Assembly: GCA_934644965.1 (NCBI GenBank)
Contig: CAKUDG010000003.1
Coordinates: 1 to 64,000, forward strand
DNA length: 64,000 bases
Reading direction: 5' to 3'
DNA from: an uncultured Victivallales bacterium
Lineage (GTDB): Bacteria; Verrucomicrobiota; Lentisphaeria; Victivallales; UBA1829
The translations under genes were made by a program, and so were the position numbers. The notes under the pieces are model-generated. The model did not search any database. It was not told the DNA's origin and saw only the letters and a list, made by a program, of their open reading frames with translations. Of the stretch, positions 18,020 through 26,850 are shown piece after piece. Numbering within the stretch: the first letter of the stretch is position 1; every line of letters begins with the position of its first letter.

Positions 18020-18241
18020 TCAAGGGAAAGGCTGCGCCAGCATCCACATCAGACGGCGGAACCAGTCAACTGCGTAATTGCCGAATAATCCGAAATGATT
18101 CTCTTCCGAAACGGAAACTCCGGCCATTTCGATCAGACTGGTTCCGGCATCCCCCATGGCCAGAGAGCCTCCCAGAAGAACAATCAGAACAACAATGACA
18201 TATTCCATCAGCATGGAGCCTTGTTCTTGAGAAATATTCAT
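18020..18241 (-). CDS. Small Flp-like pilin
   Basis: 73 residues. The N-terminus EQGSMLMEYVIVVLIVLLGG has the class III (Flp) pattern: Gly before the cleavage site, Glu-Tyr at positions 5-6 of the mature chain, then a hydrophobic helix. The short C-terminal part is rich in Trp/Phe and ends MLAQPFP. GAGG sits eight bases before the ATG. Probably cleaved by the prepilin peptidase at 39907-40455. Third Flp-like gene of the cluster and the furthest from its head. Confidence 0.72.
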   Translation of the reverse strand: MNISQEQGSMLMEYVIVVLIVLLGGSLAMGDAGTSLIEMAGVSVSEENHFGLFGNYAVDWFRRLMWMLAQPFP

Positions 18242-18261
18242 GGAGCAGGCCTCGTCTTCTG

Positions 18262-19152
18262 CTATTTGATCGCCTGTTCAAATGACGGACGGAAATCGGG
18301 ATGCTTTTTCAGTTCATTTTCTTCCAGTTGAAACGCAAGATGTTCAAATGAGAGTTCTTCCAGTTTCCTGACGCAGGACGCCAGTTCGGCACCGCTCGGC
18401 GCAGAATAATATTTCATCATGGCCTTCCGGGCTGTGGAGAGGCGTGTCAAAAGACGGCGGCTCATCGGAATGCTTTTGCATTTCACGTTGTTCTTTTCCA
18501 AATAAAAATCAAGGTGGCGGGCATCAATGCTTTTGGACTTGTCCAGATCAATGGAGAGCAGAATGATTTCCGCCTGGCCGAGCTGATCGGTACAAACCCT
18601 CAAGAAGGTATCACTCCCGGGATTTATGACCAGCCATTCGTTGGTGAGCGGTTCCCGTTTGCTTTCCGTATAGGAATCCACAAGCGTCCGTTCCACTTTC
18701 GCGGGAATTTCCTCGACACGGCTTCCCGATTCAAAATTCATGAAGGGGTTCATGCCGTCAAACGCATATTTTGTGACCTCGCCGGACCATTCAAACGGAA
18801 ACATGCCGAATGAAAACACGCTGATGACATGAGACATAATCGCAAACGGGAAAAGCCCCAGACCGGTCAGGAATTCATAAGACTCCCGCCATCCCTCATA
18901 CGGAGTATAGAGAGAAGAAATCTTGCGAACCTGCCAGACCTCTACCTTAATGTTTTCCATCTGTTCCAAAGTTACTTTGAATGAGGAGGAATCGGGAATT
19001 TCCTTGTCCGTCGTCAAAATGTACTGCTTGCTCAGAACGGTTCTTGAATTTTCCGGGGTCTCCTTGGTGATGTCTTCCAGATGATTCGCACATCCAGCGG
19101 CAAGAAGGGAAACCAATGCCGCTGTTCCAGCCGATAAGATTTTCCTGTTCAT
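18262..19152 (-). CDS. Lipoprotein of unknown function in the Tad cluster
   Basis: 296 residues. Start at 19152 gives a clear lipoprotein signal, MNRKILSAGTAALVSLLAAGC, with Cys as the lipidated residue; AGGAG lies 11 bases upstream. A hydrophobic stretch near residues 95-115 (LGLFPFAIMSHVISVFSFGMF) could contact the membrane. The C-terminal 80 residues are helical and charged. No known domain. Tad systems usually have a TadD lipoprotein pilotin with TPRs; this protein sits where an accessory lipoprotein might be expected but shows no obvious TPR. Confidence 0.65.
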   Translation of the reverse strand: MNRKILSAGTAALVSLLAAGCANHLEDITKETPENSRTVLSKQYILTTDKEIPDSSSFKVTLEQMENIKVEVWQVRKISSLYTPYEGWRESYEFLTGLGLFPFAIMSHVISVFSFGMFPFEWSGEVTKYAFDGMNPFMNFESGSRVEEIPAKVERTLVDSYTESKREPLTNEWLVINPGSDTFLRVCTDQLGQAEIILLSIDLDKSKSIDARHLDFYLEKNNVKCKSIPMSRRLLTRLSTARKAMMKYYSAPSGAELASCVRKLEELSFEHLAFQLEENELKKHPDFRPSFEQAIK

Positions 19153-19174
19153 GTCTGTATTCACTCCTGTATTG

Positions 19175-20197
19175 TTATTTTTGCACTTTGACGAATTCTC
19201 CGATGAATTTTCCGGACTCGTCCGTTCCGGTCTGCTTCCATTCCCATTCGCTCTCAAGGCGATATTCCCCGTGATCCAGGGGAAGGACTTTGCTGATTCC
19301 AAGCACCTTGCGGCTGCCGTCCTCCAGGCGTCCGGTATGAACGATGTAATTCAAGGCGGCAACCACCTGATTACGGATCGCATTGAGCGGGAGGTCAAAC
19401 CCGGCATACATGACGCAGGTTTCCAGGCGCAGCAGACTGTCGTATGCGTTGTTCGCGTGAATCGTGGACATTGATCCGGAATGCCCTGTATTCATCGCCT
19501 GAAGCAGATCCAATGCCTCGGCCCCGCGAATTTCTCCGAGGATGATGCGGTCAGGACGCAAACGCAATGCCGAATGCAGCAGATCGCGGAATGTCACTTC
19601 CCCTTTGCCGTCCTTGTCCGGACGGCGGGTTTCAAACGGCACGAGATGCGGCTGACGGAGCTGAAGTTCGCAGGAATCCTCAATCGTCAAAATGCGGTCT
19701 ACCGGGTCGATATATGAACTCAGCACATTGAGTATGGATGTTTTCCCGGACGATGTCGCCCCGCAGATCAGTATGTTCATCCGCTTTTGCACCAGAAGTT
19801 TGAGATAGTCCAGCATCTCCTGTGAAATGCTCTGCCAGCTCACCAGGCTTTCCGGAGAAAGGGAATCGGCCCGGAATTTCCGGATGGAAACAACCGTTCC
19901 ACAACGGGAAAGCGGCGGAATCACAATATGAACTCGGGAACCGTCCGGCAAGCGGGCATCAAGACGGGGGTATTCATCGTTCAGAACACGGCCGACTGAC
20001 TTCGCAATATTGTTCGCAGCGGCTTGAAGCGCCGGTTCGCTGGGAAATTTCGATTCGATTTTGACAACTCTGCCGCCTTTTTCAATATAAATATTTTCCG
20101 GCCCGTTAATCATAATTTCGCTGACAAGCGGGTCGTCAAGCCAGGGTTTAACCGGTTCCAGAAACATGGCCAGGTAAGAAATCCCATTCATATTCAT
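19175..20197 (-). CDS. Second CpaF/TadA-type ATPase, short form without FHA domain
   Basis: 340 residues, hexameric secretion ATPase family. Walker A GATSSGKT (146-153), the Asp-box/Walker B region RPDRIILGEIRGAEALDLLQ and the His-box MSTIHAN are intact, with LDARLPDGSRVHI upstream as in CpaF. It begins directly with the N-terminal ATPase subdomain and lacks the roughly 200-residue N-terminal part of the other CpaF at 27733. Likely cytoplasmic motor of the pilus. Starts 8 bases after the kinase-like gene. Canonical Tad systems use one ATPase, so two suggests separate tasks. Confidence 0.9.
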   Translation of the reverse strand: MNMNGISYLAMFLEPVKPWLDDPLVSEIMINGPENIYIEKGGRVVKIESKFPSEPALQAAANNIAKSVGRVLNDEYPRLDARLPDGSRVHIVIPPLSRCGTVVSIRKFRADSLSPESLVSWQSISQEMLDYLKLLVQKRMNILICGATSSGKTSILNVLSSYIDPVDRILTIEDSCELQLRQPHLVPFETRRPDKDGKGEVTFRDLLHSALRLRPDRIILGEIRGAEALDLLQAMNTGHSGSMSTIHANNAYDSLLRLETCVMYAGFDLPLNAIRNQVVAALNYIVHTGRLEDGSRKVLGISKVLPLDHGEYRLESEWEWKQTGTDESGKFIGEFVKVQK

Positions 20198-20204
20198 CCG
20201 CTCC

Positions 20205-21098
20205 TTATGCCAGAAGTTTTTTCAATTTTCTGCATTCAGCTTCCGCTTCTTCTACGGGGAAACAATTGTAAATGAGTTTGGCATGACTGAAATCCAGCAG
20301 GACGGGAGACCCGTCATCCCGCAGTCCGAGATTCGACTTCCGGATATCACCATGCAAAATAAATCGTCTATGCAAATAGTCAAGCGCTCTGAAAAAACCG
20401 GCTGTCCTTCTCCGTTTCCCGATCACGTCCCCTGTATGACACCATTCCATTACACAGTATGGTGAATCGCCAACATCACTGGCGAAAACTTCCGGAAGGT
20501 TCGGGTGTTTCATTTGGCACAGCCATTCAAGTTCGTTCCGGAAACGGGATTCGCCTCCGGGAACGGGAATTTTCACGGCACAGGGCCGCCCCCGGAAATC
20601 AGCCAGATACACCTGAGACGTACTCCCCTTTGCGATGAAGCGCTTCAGTTTCGCGCCGTGAATCACGGGCGGCTCTCTCAACAGTCTTTCATCAAGCGGC
20701 ATTCTTCCACAGAAAACATTCCTGACAAATTCCGGAAGGCCTGAACCTTGCCGGAACAGAACGCTGCATTCCCACCAGTCTCTGAGCACGGCGTCAAATA
20801 CATCGGCTTTGAGAGATGGGCGAATATCCGCCAGCAATGCCGTCAATCTGACCGCCGCCGCCCATTGCCAGTCCAAAAAGCCGACCTGGCCGCTGAAAAC
20901 GGCAGCACGCCGATCCGGGCGGAACAGCAGAAAAAAATCCAGCGGACAGAAGCCGGAGAATTCTATCTGCACAGGATGAATCCGAAGCCATTCAAGTTCC
21001 ATGCTGATTTGAACGGCATATGACTCAAAGGCGGTCTGCGGCGATTCAAACCCACGGCAAAGCGCGGGGAGAAGCTCATTCAGTTGGCGGAGTAACAT
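20205..21098 (-). CDS. Protein kinase-like protein with N-terminal extension
   Basis: 297 residues from the ATG at 21098, overlapping the phosphatase gene by 23 bases. The first about 145 residues are unassigned. A compact kinase fold follows: glycine loop IAKGSTSQVYLADF (155-168), Lys176 in CAVKIPV, hinge CVMEWCHTGD, catalytic HGDIRKSN (249-256), and a DFS (269-271) where most kinases have DFG. The usual activation segment and C-lobe after DFS are almost absent: only about 26 residues remain. It resembles small lipopolysaccharide-kinase or RIO-like enzymes. It could phosphorylate a partner of the pilus module or act as a nucleotide-binding regulator. Confidence 0.72.
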   Translation of the reverse strand: MLLRQLNELLPALCRGFESPQTAFESYAVQISMELEWLRIHPVQIEFSGFCPLDFFLLFRPDRRAAVFSGQVGFLDWQWAAAVRLTALLADIRPSLKADVFDAVLRDWWECSVLFRQGSGLPEFVRNVFCGRMPLDERLLREPPVIHGAKLKRFIAKGSTSQVYLADFRGRPCAVKIPVPGGESRFRNELEWLCQMKHPNLPEVFASDVGDSPYCVMEWCHTGDVIGKRRRTAGFFRALDYLHRRFILHGDIRKSNLGLRDDGSPVLLDFSHAKLIYNCFPVEEAEAECRKLKKLLA

Positions 21099-21906
21099 CG
21101 TACTCGTCCTCCTCTTCTTCCTCCGGCTGCGCCGGAGTTTCGGCTTCTTCCCGGCTGACATCGGGAGTGATTTCCGGAAGTTTCCCGAAGGCAATGACAA
21201 TGGCGGTGGCATTGTCGATTCCACCGTGTTTCAGAGAAGCGTCTATCAGGTCCCTCGCCTTCTGTTCCGGTGCGGAGACTGTGCTTAGAATCTGTTTTAT
21301 CTCCAGTTCAGGGAGCTGGCGGGAAACACCGTCTGAACAGAGTAAATAAAGATCGTTGTCCATGAGTTCCAGATCCTGGGTCTCGAGAAAAAATTTCGGG
21401 CCGCACCCTGCGACGTTGGTCAGGACGCCCTGCAGATGCTTTGCCAGTTTCTCCTCTGCCACTCCCATCGCGGAGGCAATGGTATGATCCGTGGTAAGCA
21501 GCTCCAATTCTCTGCCTCTCAGCCGATAACAACGGCTGTCTCCGGCAGAAAACAGCATTCCCAAAGTCGGCTGAAACGGAGAAAGAGCAATCCCGACAAT
21601 AGTGGCGCCCATGCCGCGCATATTGTTCTCCGCTGCAAATTTCTGAATTCCGGCGTTTGCCTGATAGGAAAATTTCACCATCGCAGAGAGATTTTTCAAA
21701 GGAGAAAGCACAGCTTTCGAGAGGGTCTGAACAACGATGGCACTTGCCCGTTCGCCGCCGTCCCCGCCGCCCATGCCGTCGGAGACGACGAACAATCCCC
21801 CCGAAGGCTGGCAGGTGTAAGAGTCCTGATTTTCCTTGCGGGCCAATCCCGTATCGGTATATGCCCCGGCATTAAAGTATTTTTTCTGAAACAGAAGAAA
21901 CGGCAT
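21076..21906 (-). CDS. PP2C-family Ser/Thr phosphatase
   Basis: 276 residues. Metal-binding motifs of PP2C are intact: TDTGLARKENQDSY, FVVSDGMGGGDGG, LLCSDGVSRQ and GIDNATAIVI. Cytoplasmic. The C-terminus after residue 245 is an acidic Glu-rich tail. Expected to remove phosphate from Ser/Thr sites made by the kinase encoded at 31750-34935 and to oppose FHA binding. It lies 6 bases after the FHA protein at 21913 and overlaps the kinase-like gene. Confidence 0.92.
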   Translation of the reverse strand: MPFLLFQKKYFNAGAYTDTGLARKENQDSYTCQPSGGLFVVSDGMGGGDGGERASAIVVQTLSKAVLSPLKNLSAMVKFSYQANAGIQKFAAENNMRGMGATIVGIALSPFQPTLGMLFSAGDSRCYRLRGRELELLTTDHTIASAMGVAEEKLAKHLQGVLTNVAGCGPKFFLETQDLELMDNDLYLLCSDGVSRQLPELEIKQILSTVSAPEQKARDLIDASLKHGGIDNATAIVIAFGKLPEITPDVSREEAETPAQPEEEEEDEYDVTPPTE

Positions 21907-21912
21907 TGCTTG

Positions 21913-24294
21913 TCACCTTGGATATTTCTTGAATCCCCACATGCGGCGCACCACGGGATCTCCGGGGATGCCTTGGCGGAGAATGGAATCTCTGATTTCA
22001 ATTTTCTGTTCGTCGGAGGCGGTATTGTATTCCCGTCCCAGCTGAATCAGCGGAAGCCGCATTTTCTTGAAGTCGCGGGCAAAGGATTCCATATCCGATT
22101 CCTTGACTTCCCCGCCCATCAGGAAAATGGCGATGGCTTTGCTTAAGATAGATTCCCGCAACGACTTGGAATCCTCGGCAGTGAAATACTTTGCTGCCAG
22201 TTTGTTCCGGAATTCAAGCACCTCTCCGGTACTTTCATAGAGACGCTGGAAAGCGCCGGCATGCAGCCAGTCGTTGTGTTTCTGATCAGCGAAGGTCCGG
22301 AAGGTTTGAATCGCTCCGAGCAGATTCCTGAATTTGACGATTTCAGGACGGAACTGGAACTCCGAATACACCGATTGGTCATAAGGGGCCGGAAGCGCAT
22401 AGATGAATTCAAAGAATCCTTCGATCCCGAGAACACGGTCGTATTCCCCCGCAGGCTCCGTCCTGAGACGGGAAGGCATCTTCTTTTCAAAGGCATCACA
22501 GGAAAATACTTTCTTCATAACATCCTGATTTTGAAATATTGATACGCATTCCGGCAGGGAGGTATCCTTGCCCAGTCCTGCTTCGTTCAAATTGCGGATC
22601 AGCGGACGCAGATTGGCCGCGACGGCAAGGATAATGTCGAATTGCCGCTCCTGCTGTTTCCTGAGCGTGGCGATATTCGCGTTGACAACGCATTGCTCCA
22701 ATGTCGGGAGATCCAGACGGATCGAGTCGAGTTTTTCAAATTCCAGCTGCTGGACCGCAATCATGGCACGCTTGATCTGTTTTCCGGTCCTCTGCAGCAT
22801 CGCCAGGGGAACCATGCAGCTTTCGATTCGGATGCGGATGTTCGGCTCGGCATGCTGCTTCAAATCATCCAAATCGCTCAGGACCATGGCGAGATTGTCC
22901 GATTCGGACTCGATTCTTGCGAGAATGCCCTCCAGTTTTTCCAAATACAGCAGGTTGTCTTCGATCTGCTTGCAGAGGATCACCGAGTCCGCCAGAAGTT
23001 TTTTCAAATAGACGGGAGGCTTTTGCGAGAAGAGTTTTTCAATCCCACCGATGACTTTTACGGATTGTTTCAAATCGGCGAGATTTTTCTGGTTCCGGTC
23101 GTCGCGCATGGAAGTTTCCGCCAGAAGATACGCATCCAGCAATTTTTTAACGGTGAACGCTTCTTTGCGCATTTCAGGCGCAGTGGTGTCGTTCCATCCC
23201 CAGACATTGGGATCGGCATCGGTAATCATCCCGAGGATGTGAGAGGATTCAATCCAGTTGCCGGAATTCAGTGCCGACTTCGCCTTTCCCCAGTTGGCAA
23301 AAATCTTTTCCCATATGGTGATGGACTGGTCAAGTTCGTTATAAGCAATTTCATTCGCTTCCGAACCTCGGCGCGAACGCGATTCCTTCAGAAATTCACG
23401 AGCTTGATCGAAACGTTCGGCGGCAGCCTCGCGCCTGGCATAGTTCAAATACGTGTCGGAAGATGATTTGACACCCATCCAGAACCAGTTCAGAGCCAAA
23501 ACGATGAAAATGGTCGCCGCGACAATGCCGAGGCTCGACCATATTCTGATCTTGGAATGCTCAATGCTTCCGTCCACGAATTTGAAATCGACGAAGGAAA
23601 TACTGATGACATCATCGTCGACCAGCAGGCGCTCCGTACTGGAGGAGAGTTTTGTGCCGTTTACAAATGTGCCGTTTTTACTGCCGAGGTCGCGCAGCCA
23701 GCAGCCATCCGCCTTGCTGTTGAATTCGGCATGACGCTGTGAAACAAGCTGTTCGTCGATAACGAGATCGCAACTGGGTGCGGAGCCCGCCACCATCCTG
23801 GGAGAGTCCAGCCTGACCGACTGCCCTTTTTTGTCGGTATTGAGATACACCAACTCATGTCGCGCGGTATTGGACGCTTTGAGTTTCTCCACATAAAGTG
23901 TACAGTTGCCAATGGCGAACTGGTCGTCCGGGGCGAGATTTTTTTCCTGGATTTTCCGTGCCTTGTAGAAAATTCCGTTACGGCTCCCCGTATCACGCAG
24001 GCACAACCGCCCCTTGCGCATCAAAATCACGGCATGATGCCCGCTGGCGACATTGTCTTCCTTGGGAATCACCCATGTACAGTCCGCGCTTCTCCCGATG
24101 GTGATGGTGTCTGAAGCGGAAAGATCGGCGACTTCGTACAACACCTTGTGATTGAATTCAAGCCGAAGACTCAGCCTTTCCTGAGCCGTTTTCTTCAAAG
24201 AAAGAGTGCGCACTACGGTATTGTGAAAATGCTTGAAAGTCTCGCGGGAGAACATCCGCTTGAAGAGACTTCTCCCCGAATTGCTTACTCCCAT
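21913..24294 (-). CDS. Transmembrane protein with two tandem FHA domains
   Basis: 793 residues; ATG at 24294 with AGGAGG 5-10 bases upstream, overlapping the previous gene by 10 bases. FHA-A (about 45-137) has IGRSADC, a histidine-rich SGHHAV and TGSRNGIFY. FHA-B (about 147-245) has SQRHAEF and LGSKNGTF, but its expected Gly-Arg is Gly-Ser (AGSAPSC, 170-171), which may weaken phosphothreonine binding. A membrane helix follows (about 255-278). The remaining 500 residues are helical and unassigned, likely outside the cytoplasm. Probably a reader and scaffold linking phosphorylation to pilus assembly. Confidence 0.85.
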   Translation of the reverse strand: MGVSNSGRSLFKRMFSRETFKHFHNTVVRTLSLKKTAQERLSLRLEFNHKVLYEVADLSASDTITIGRSADCTWVIPKEDNVASGHHAVILMRKGRLCLRDTGSRNGIFYKARKIQEKNLAPDDQFAIGNCTLYVEKLKASNTARHELVYLNTDKKGQSVRLDSPRMVAGSAPSCDLVIDEQLVSQRHAEFNSKADGCWLRDLGSKNGTFVNGTKLSSSTERLLVDDDVISISFVDFKFVDGSIEHSKIRIWSSLGIVAATIFIVLALNWFWMGVKSSSDTYLNYARREAAAERFDQAREFLKESRSRRGSEANEIAYNELDQSITIWEKIFANWGKAKSALNSGNWIESSHILGMITDADPNVWGWNDTTAPEMRKEAFTVKKLLDAYLLAETSMRDDRNQKNLADLKQSVKVIGGIEKLFSQKPPVYLKKLLADSVILCKQIEDNLLYLEKLEGILARIESESDNLAMVLSDLDDLKQHAEPNIRIRIESCMVPLAMLQRTGKQIKRAMIAVQQLEFEKLDSIRLDLPTLEQCVVNANIATLRKQQERQFDIILAVAANLRPLIRNLNEAGLGKDTSLPECVSIFQNQDVMKKVFSCDAFEKKMPSRLRTEPAGEYDRVLGIEGFFEFIYALPAPYDQSVYSEFQFRPEIVKFRNLLGAIQTFRTFADQKHNDWLHAGAFQRLYESTGEVLEFRNKLAAKYFTAEDSKSLRESILSKAIAIFLMGGEVKESDMESFARDFKKMRLPLIQLGREYNTASDEQKIEIRDSILRQGIPGDPVVRRMWGFKKYPR

Positions 24295-25907
24295 ACGTTC
24301 CTCCTGAGTGTGAAATAGCGCAGATCGTCCGGAGAGGAGAAAACGGTCTTGCATAATTCCAAAACGGCAATCTCCTGCTGGCGGTCATTTTTCAGATTCG
24401 CCTCGAAGTATTGGATTTTCTGGCTGTTATACCAGATGGTCTGCATGGAGCGAAGTCGCCGCAACTGTGTAAGGGCGTTCTGCATCAGTGCCGGATTATT
24501 GTTCCTGACACTTTCCATCAGAGTGTTCTGAAGCAGGAGATAAGTCCTTGCCCATTCAAACGGAGCCTGTTTTGCCAGGTGTTTTGACACTTCGTCCAGC
24601 ATGACGGATGTATCGGCTCCACCTCTATAATCGGGATTGCCCTCCCAATGTCCCTGCAAATACTGCAGTGAAAACTTCAGGAACGGGGTGTTGGAAATGA
24701 AATTCTGTCCGCGGGCCCGTTCTGAGACCGGGGTTTCCGCCATTCTCAGGTATGCCTGATCTCCGGTGCGGAAAAACAGGATCTCCCCATACCATGATTC
24801 GTTGTCCGCCTCCCGGCGGTACTCGACACTCAAACAGGGCAGCCCGTTTTCGGAGCCGATGAAAAACACATCGGAAATCTGTGCCAGATTCCATCTCTTA
24901 TTGTCCTGCTGCAAATCGGAAAGCATAGAGGAAAACACCTGTTTCCGGTCCTCGTAAAGGAAGTCGGCGGATTGTTTCTGAATGAATATAATCCGAAGCG
25001 GAACCGAGGCGTCTTTCCCAAAACGGGTGGAGATGGTGATCCGGCCTTCTTTCTGTTCCACTTCGGTTTTCCCCTTGATGCTGGGATATGCCAGTGAAAA
25101 CGCTCCCGCCTTGTGCCCGCCGTTGCCGGGATCGGTGAAGGCGCCGAGTTCCTTGCCGTCCGGTCCGACCGGCCAGCTCAGATTCACTTCTTTGGGCGAC
25201 GACTTCAGGGAATAAAGCAATACCAGCACGGCAATCGCGCCGATGCCTCCGAGAATATATTTGAAAAGTTTCCCCGTGGACCGCTTGCGGTCCGCGTTGC
25301 GCAGAAGATTCATTTCCTCCAGACTGGCAAGACGGGTACGCATCACATCCGTTTTCAGCACTTCCTCTCCATTTCCGAGTGCAGAGGAAGAAGAAGGCAC
25401 CTGCTCCTGCACCTGCGGCGGCTGTTGTGCCAAAGGCTTCTCTTCCCCGTTGTTCAGCGGAATCTGTGTTTTGTTCCGGTCATCTGGGAAGGAAATCGTA
25501 TTTTTGGTGAGCTGCCGCGGCGGAACGGCCGTTTTATCCGGATCGTCAGCAGAGGCGGGAGAAGGCGCAGCGGGAATGACGGTTTTCATTTCTCCGGCTT
25601 CGGGAATCGGATCATCCTCCTGGATTTTCAAGTGAAGTTCCACTTTTTTCCCCAGGCAAAGCACATCGCCGTCGTTCATTTTTCTTCTGATATCCAATGG
25701 GTTTCCCTGAAAAATGGTTCCGTGGGAACTCAGGTTTTCTGCAAAAATCCCTTCCGGCGTCACCAGAAGTTTCAGATGTTTTCCGGAAACATCCGGTTCG
25801 GAAAGATGAATGTCGGCGGAATGGGAACGCCCTGCGATGTGTTCGCCCGGAGACAATTCCCCTTCCAGCGTCTTTTCGTGATCGACATATATAAGATATC
25901 TTATCAT
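24285..25907 (-). CDS. Transmembrane FHA-domain protein with repeated Thr motifs
   Basis: 540 residues. FHA domain at 1-95 with GRSHSAD (Arg27) and DVSGKH (41-44), and HGTIFQGN. A flexible linker (100-200) carries KTVIP (108-112), KTAVP (125-129) and KTQIP (146-150), plus KNTISFP, a repeated Lys-Thr-x-[Ile/Val]-Pro pattern. Then one membrane helix (about 215-235, ILGGIGAIAVLVLLYSL) and a roughly 300-residue outer part of unknown fold. The linker threonines are candidate kinase targets. AGGAG lies eight bases before the start. Confidence 0.83.
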   Translation of the reverse strand: MIRYLIYVDHEKTLEGELSPGEHIAGRSHSADIHLSEPDVSGKHLKLLVTPEGIFAENLSSHGTIFQGNPLDIRRKMNDGDVLCLGKKVELHLKIQEDDPIPEAGEMKTVIPAAPSPASADDPDKTAVPPRQLTKNTISFPDDRNKTQIPLNNGEEKPLAQQPPQVQEQVPSSSSALGNGEEVLKTDVMRTRLASLEEMNLLRNADRKRSTGKLFKYILGGIGAIAVLVLLYSLKSSPKEVNLSWPVGPDGKELGAFTDPGNGGHKAGAFSLAYPSIKGKTEVEQKEGRITISTRFGKDASVPLRIIFIQKQSADFLYEDRKQVFSSMLSDLQQDNKRWNLAQISDVFFIGSENGLPCLSVEYRREADNESWYGEILFFRTGDQAYLRMAETPVSERARGQNFISNTPFLKFSLQYLQGHWEGNPDYRGGADTSVMLDEVSKHLAKQAPFEWARTYLLLQNTLMESVRNNNPALMQNALTQLRRLRSMQTIWYNSQKIQYFEANLKNDRQQEIAVLELCKTVFSSPDDLRYFTLRRNVWE

Positions 25908-25919
25908 GCTGATTTCTCC

Positions 25920-26828
25920 TTAAAACATTCCGACCATACCGGAGGATTGAACCCGAAGATAGATCGGGACGAAAATAATGATAAATACCGAAGGCATGAT
26001 GAACAAAGCCATCGGAATCATCATGAGCGAAGGCGCGCGCTGAGCCTTGCGCTCCGCCGCCGCGACACGGACGCGCCTCATTTCCTCCGCGTTAATCCGC
26101 AACGTGTCCGTGATGGATGCGCCCATTTCAGTTCCCTGGATCACCGCATTGACCATGCTTCGGAATTCGTCGATGCAAAGCCGGTCCGCCATGGCCTTCA
26201 GTGCATCGTTCCGGTTGTTGCCGAGTTCCAGCATCTTCAACGTGATGCCGAATTCCTGTGTCAAAGGACAGATTTCCGAATGCTCCACATAGTAGCGGAC
26301 TGCTGCGGAAAAATCCAGCCCCGCTGTCATGGCCGATGAAATCAGGTCGATGGAAAACGGCAGGGCGCGGCGGATGGAATTCTGCCTTTCCTGTGCGAGA
26401 TTTTGAATTTGCACAATCGGAATCAGCCAGCCGATGAATCCGGCAATGAAAATTGCCGTAACAACATACATGATGTCCATTTCTAGAAGCAGCATGAATA
26501 CGATCCCGCATACGGCGAACAACACGGCCCAGAGAAGCTGAGCGCAAAAGACATCCGACGAATCGAGCGGCAAGGCCGCCAGCTTCAGGTCTTTGGCAAT
26601 GGCTTCACTTTTATTCCGGAAGAGTTGTTTCATGCCCGAACCGAGCGTATCCTTCAGGATCTTGATCTCATTGTAAAATCCGCGGAAGGTGAACGGCAGA
26701 CGCGGATCGGAATAAGCGCCGGCAGTCTGATTCTTTGCGGAGAAATAAAATTTCAGTCCGATCACCAGCAGAAACGCGGAAAGAAAGCTCAGCAGCCGCG
26801 CCAACAGCATATATACTTGTTCATCCAT
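25920..26828 (-). CDS. tadC: Tad pilus inner-membrane platform protein TadC
   Basis: 302 residues, start at 26828 (MDEQVYMLLARLL). T2SSF domain near 150-270 with LPFSIDLISSAMTAGLDFSAAVR and EFRSMVNAVIQGTEMG, the typical TadC signature, flanked by membrane helices at the N-terminus, at about 95-140, and at the C-terminus (MALFIMPSVFIIIFVPIYL). Works with TadB as the platform on which the CpaF ATPase acts. Starts 22 bases after the TadB stop. Confidence 0.9.
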   Translation of the reverse strand: MDEQVYMLLARLLSFLSAFLLVIGLKFYFSAKNQTAGAYSDPRLPFTFRGFYNEIKILKDTLGSGMKQLFRNKSEAIAKDLKLAALPLDSSDVFCAQLLWAVLFAVCGIVFMLLLEMDIMYVVTAIFIAGFIGWLIPIVQIQNLAQERQNSIRRALPFSIDLISSAMTAGLDFSAAVRYYVEHSEICPLTQEFGITLKMLELGNNRNDALKAMADRLCIDEFRSMVNAVIQGTEMGASITDTLRINAEEMRRVRVAAAERKAQRAPSLMMIPMALFIMPSVFIIIFVPIYLRVQSSGMVGMF

Positions 26829-26850
26829 GATCCCTGCCTTCTTTCCTGTT

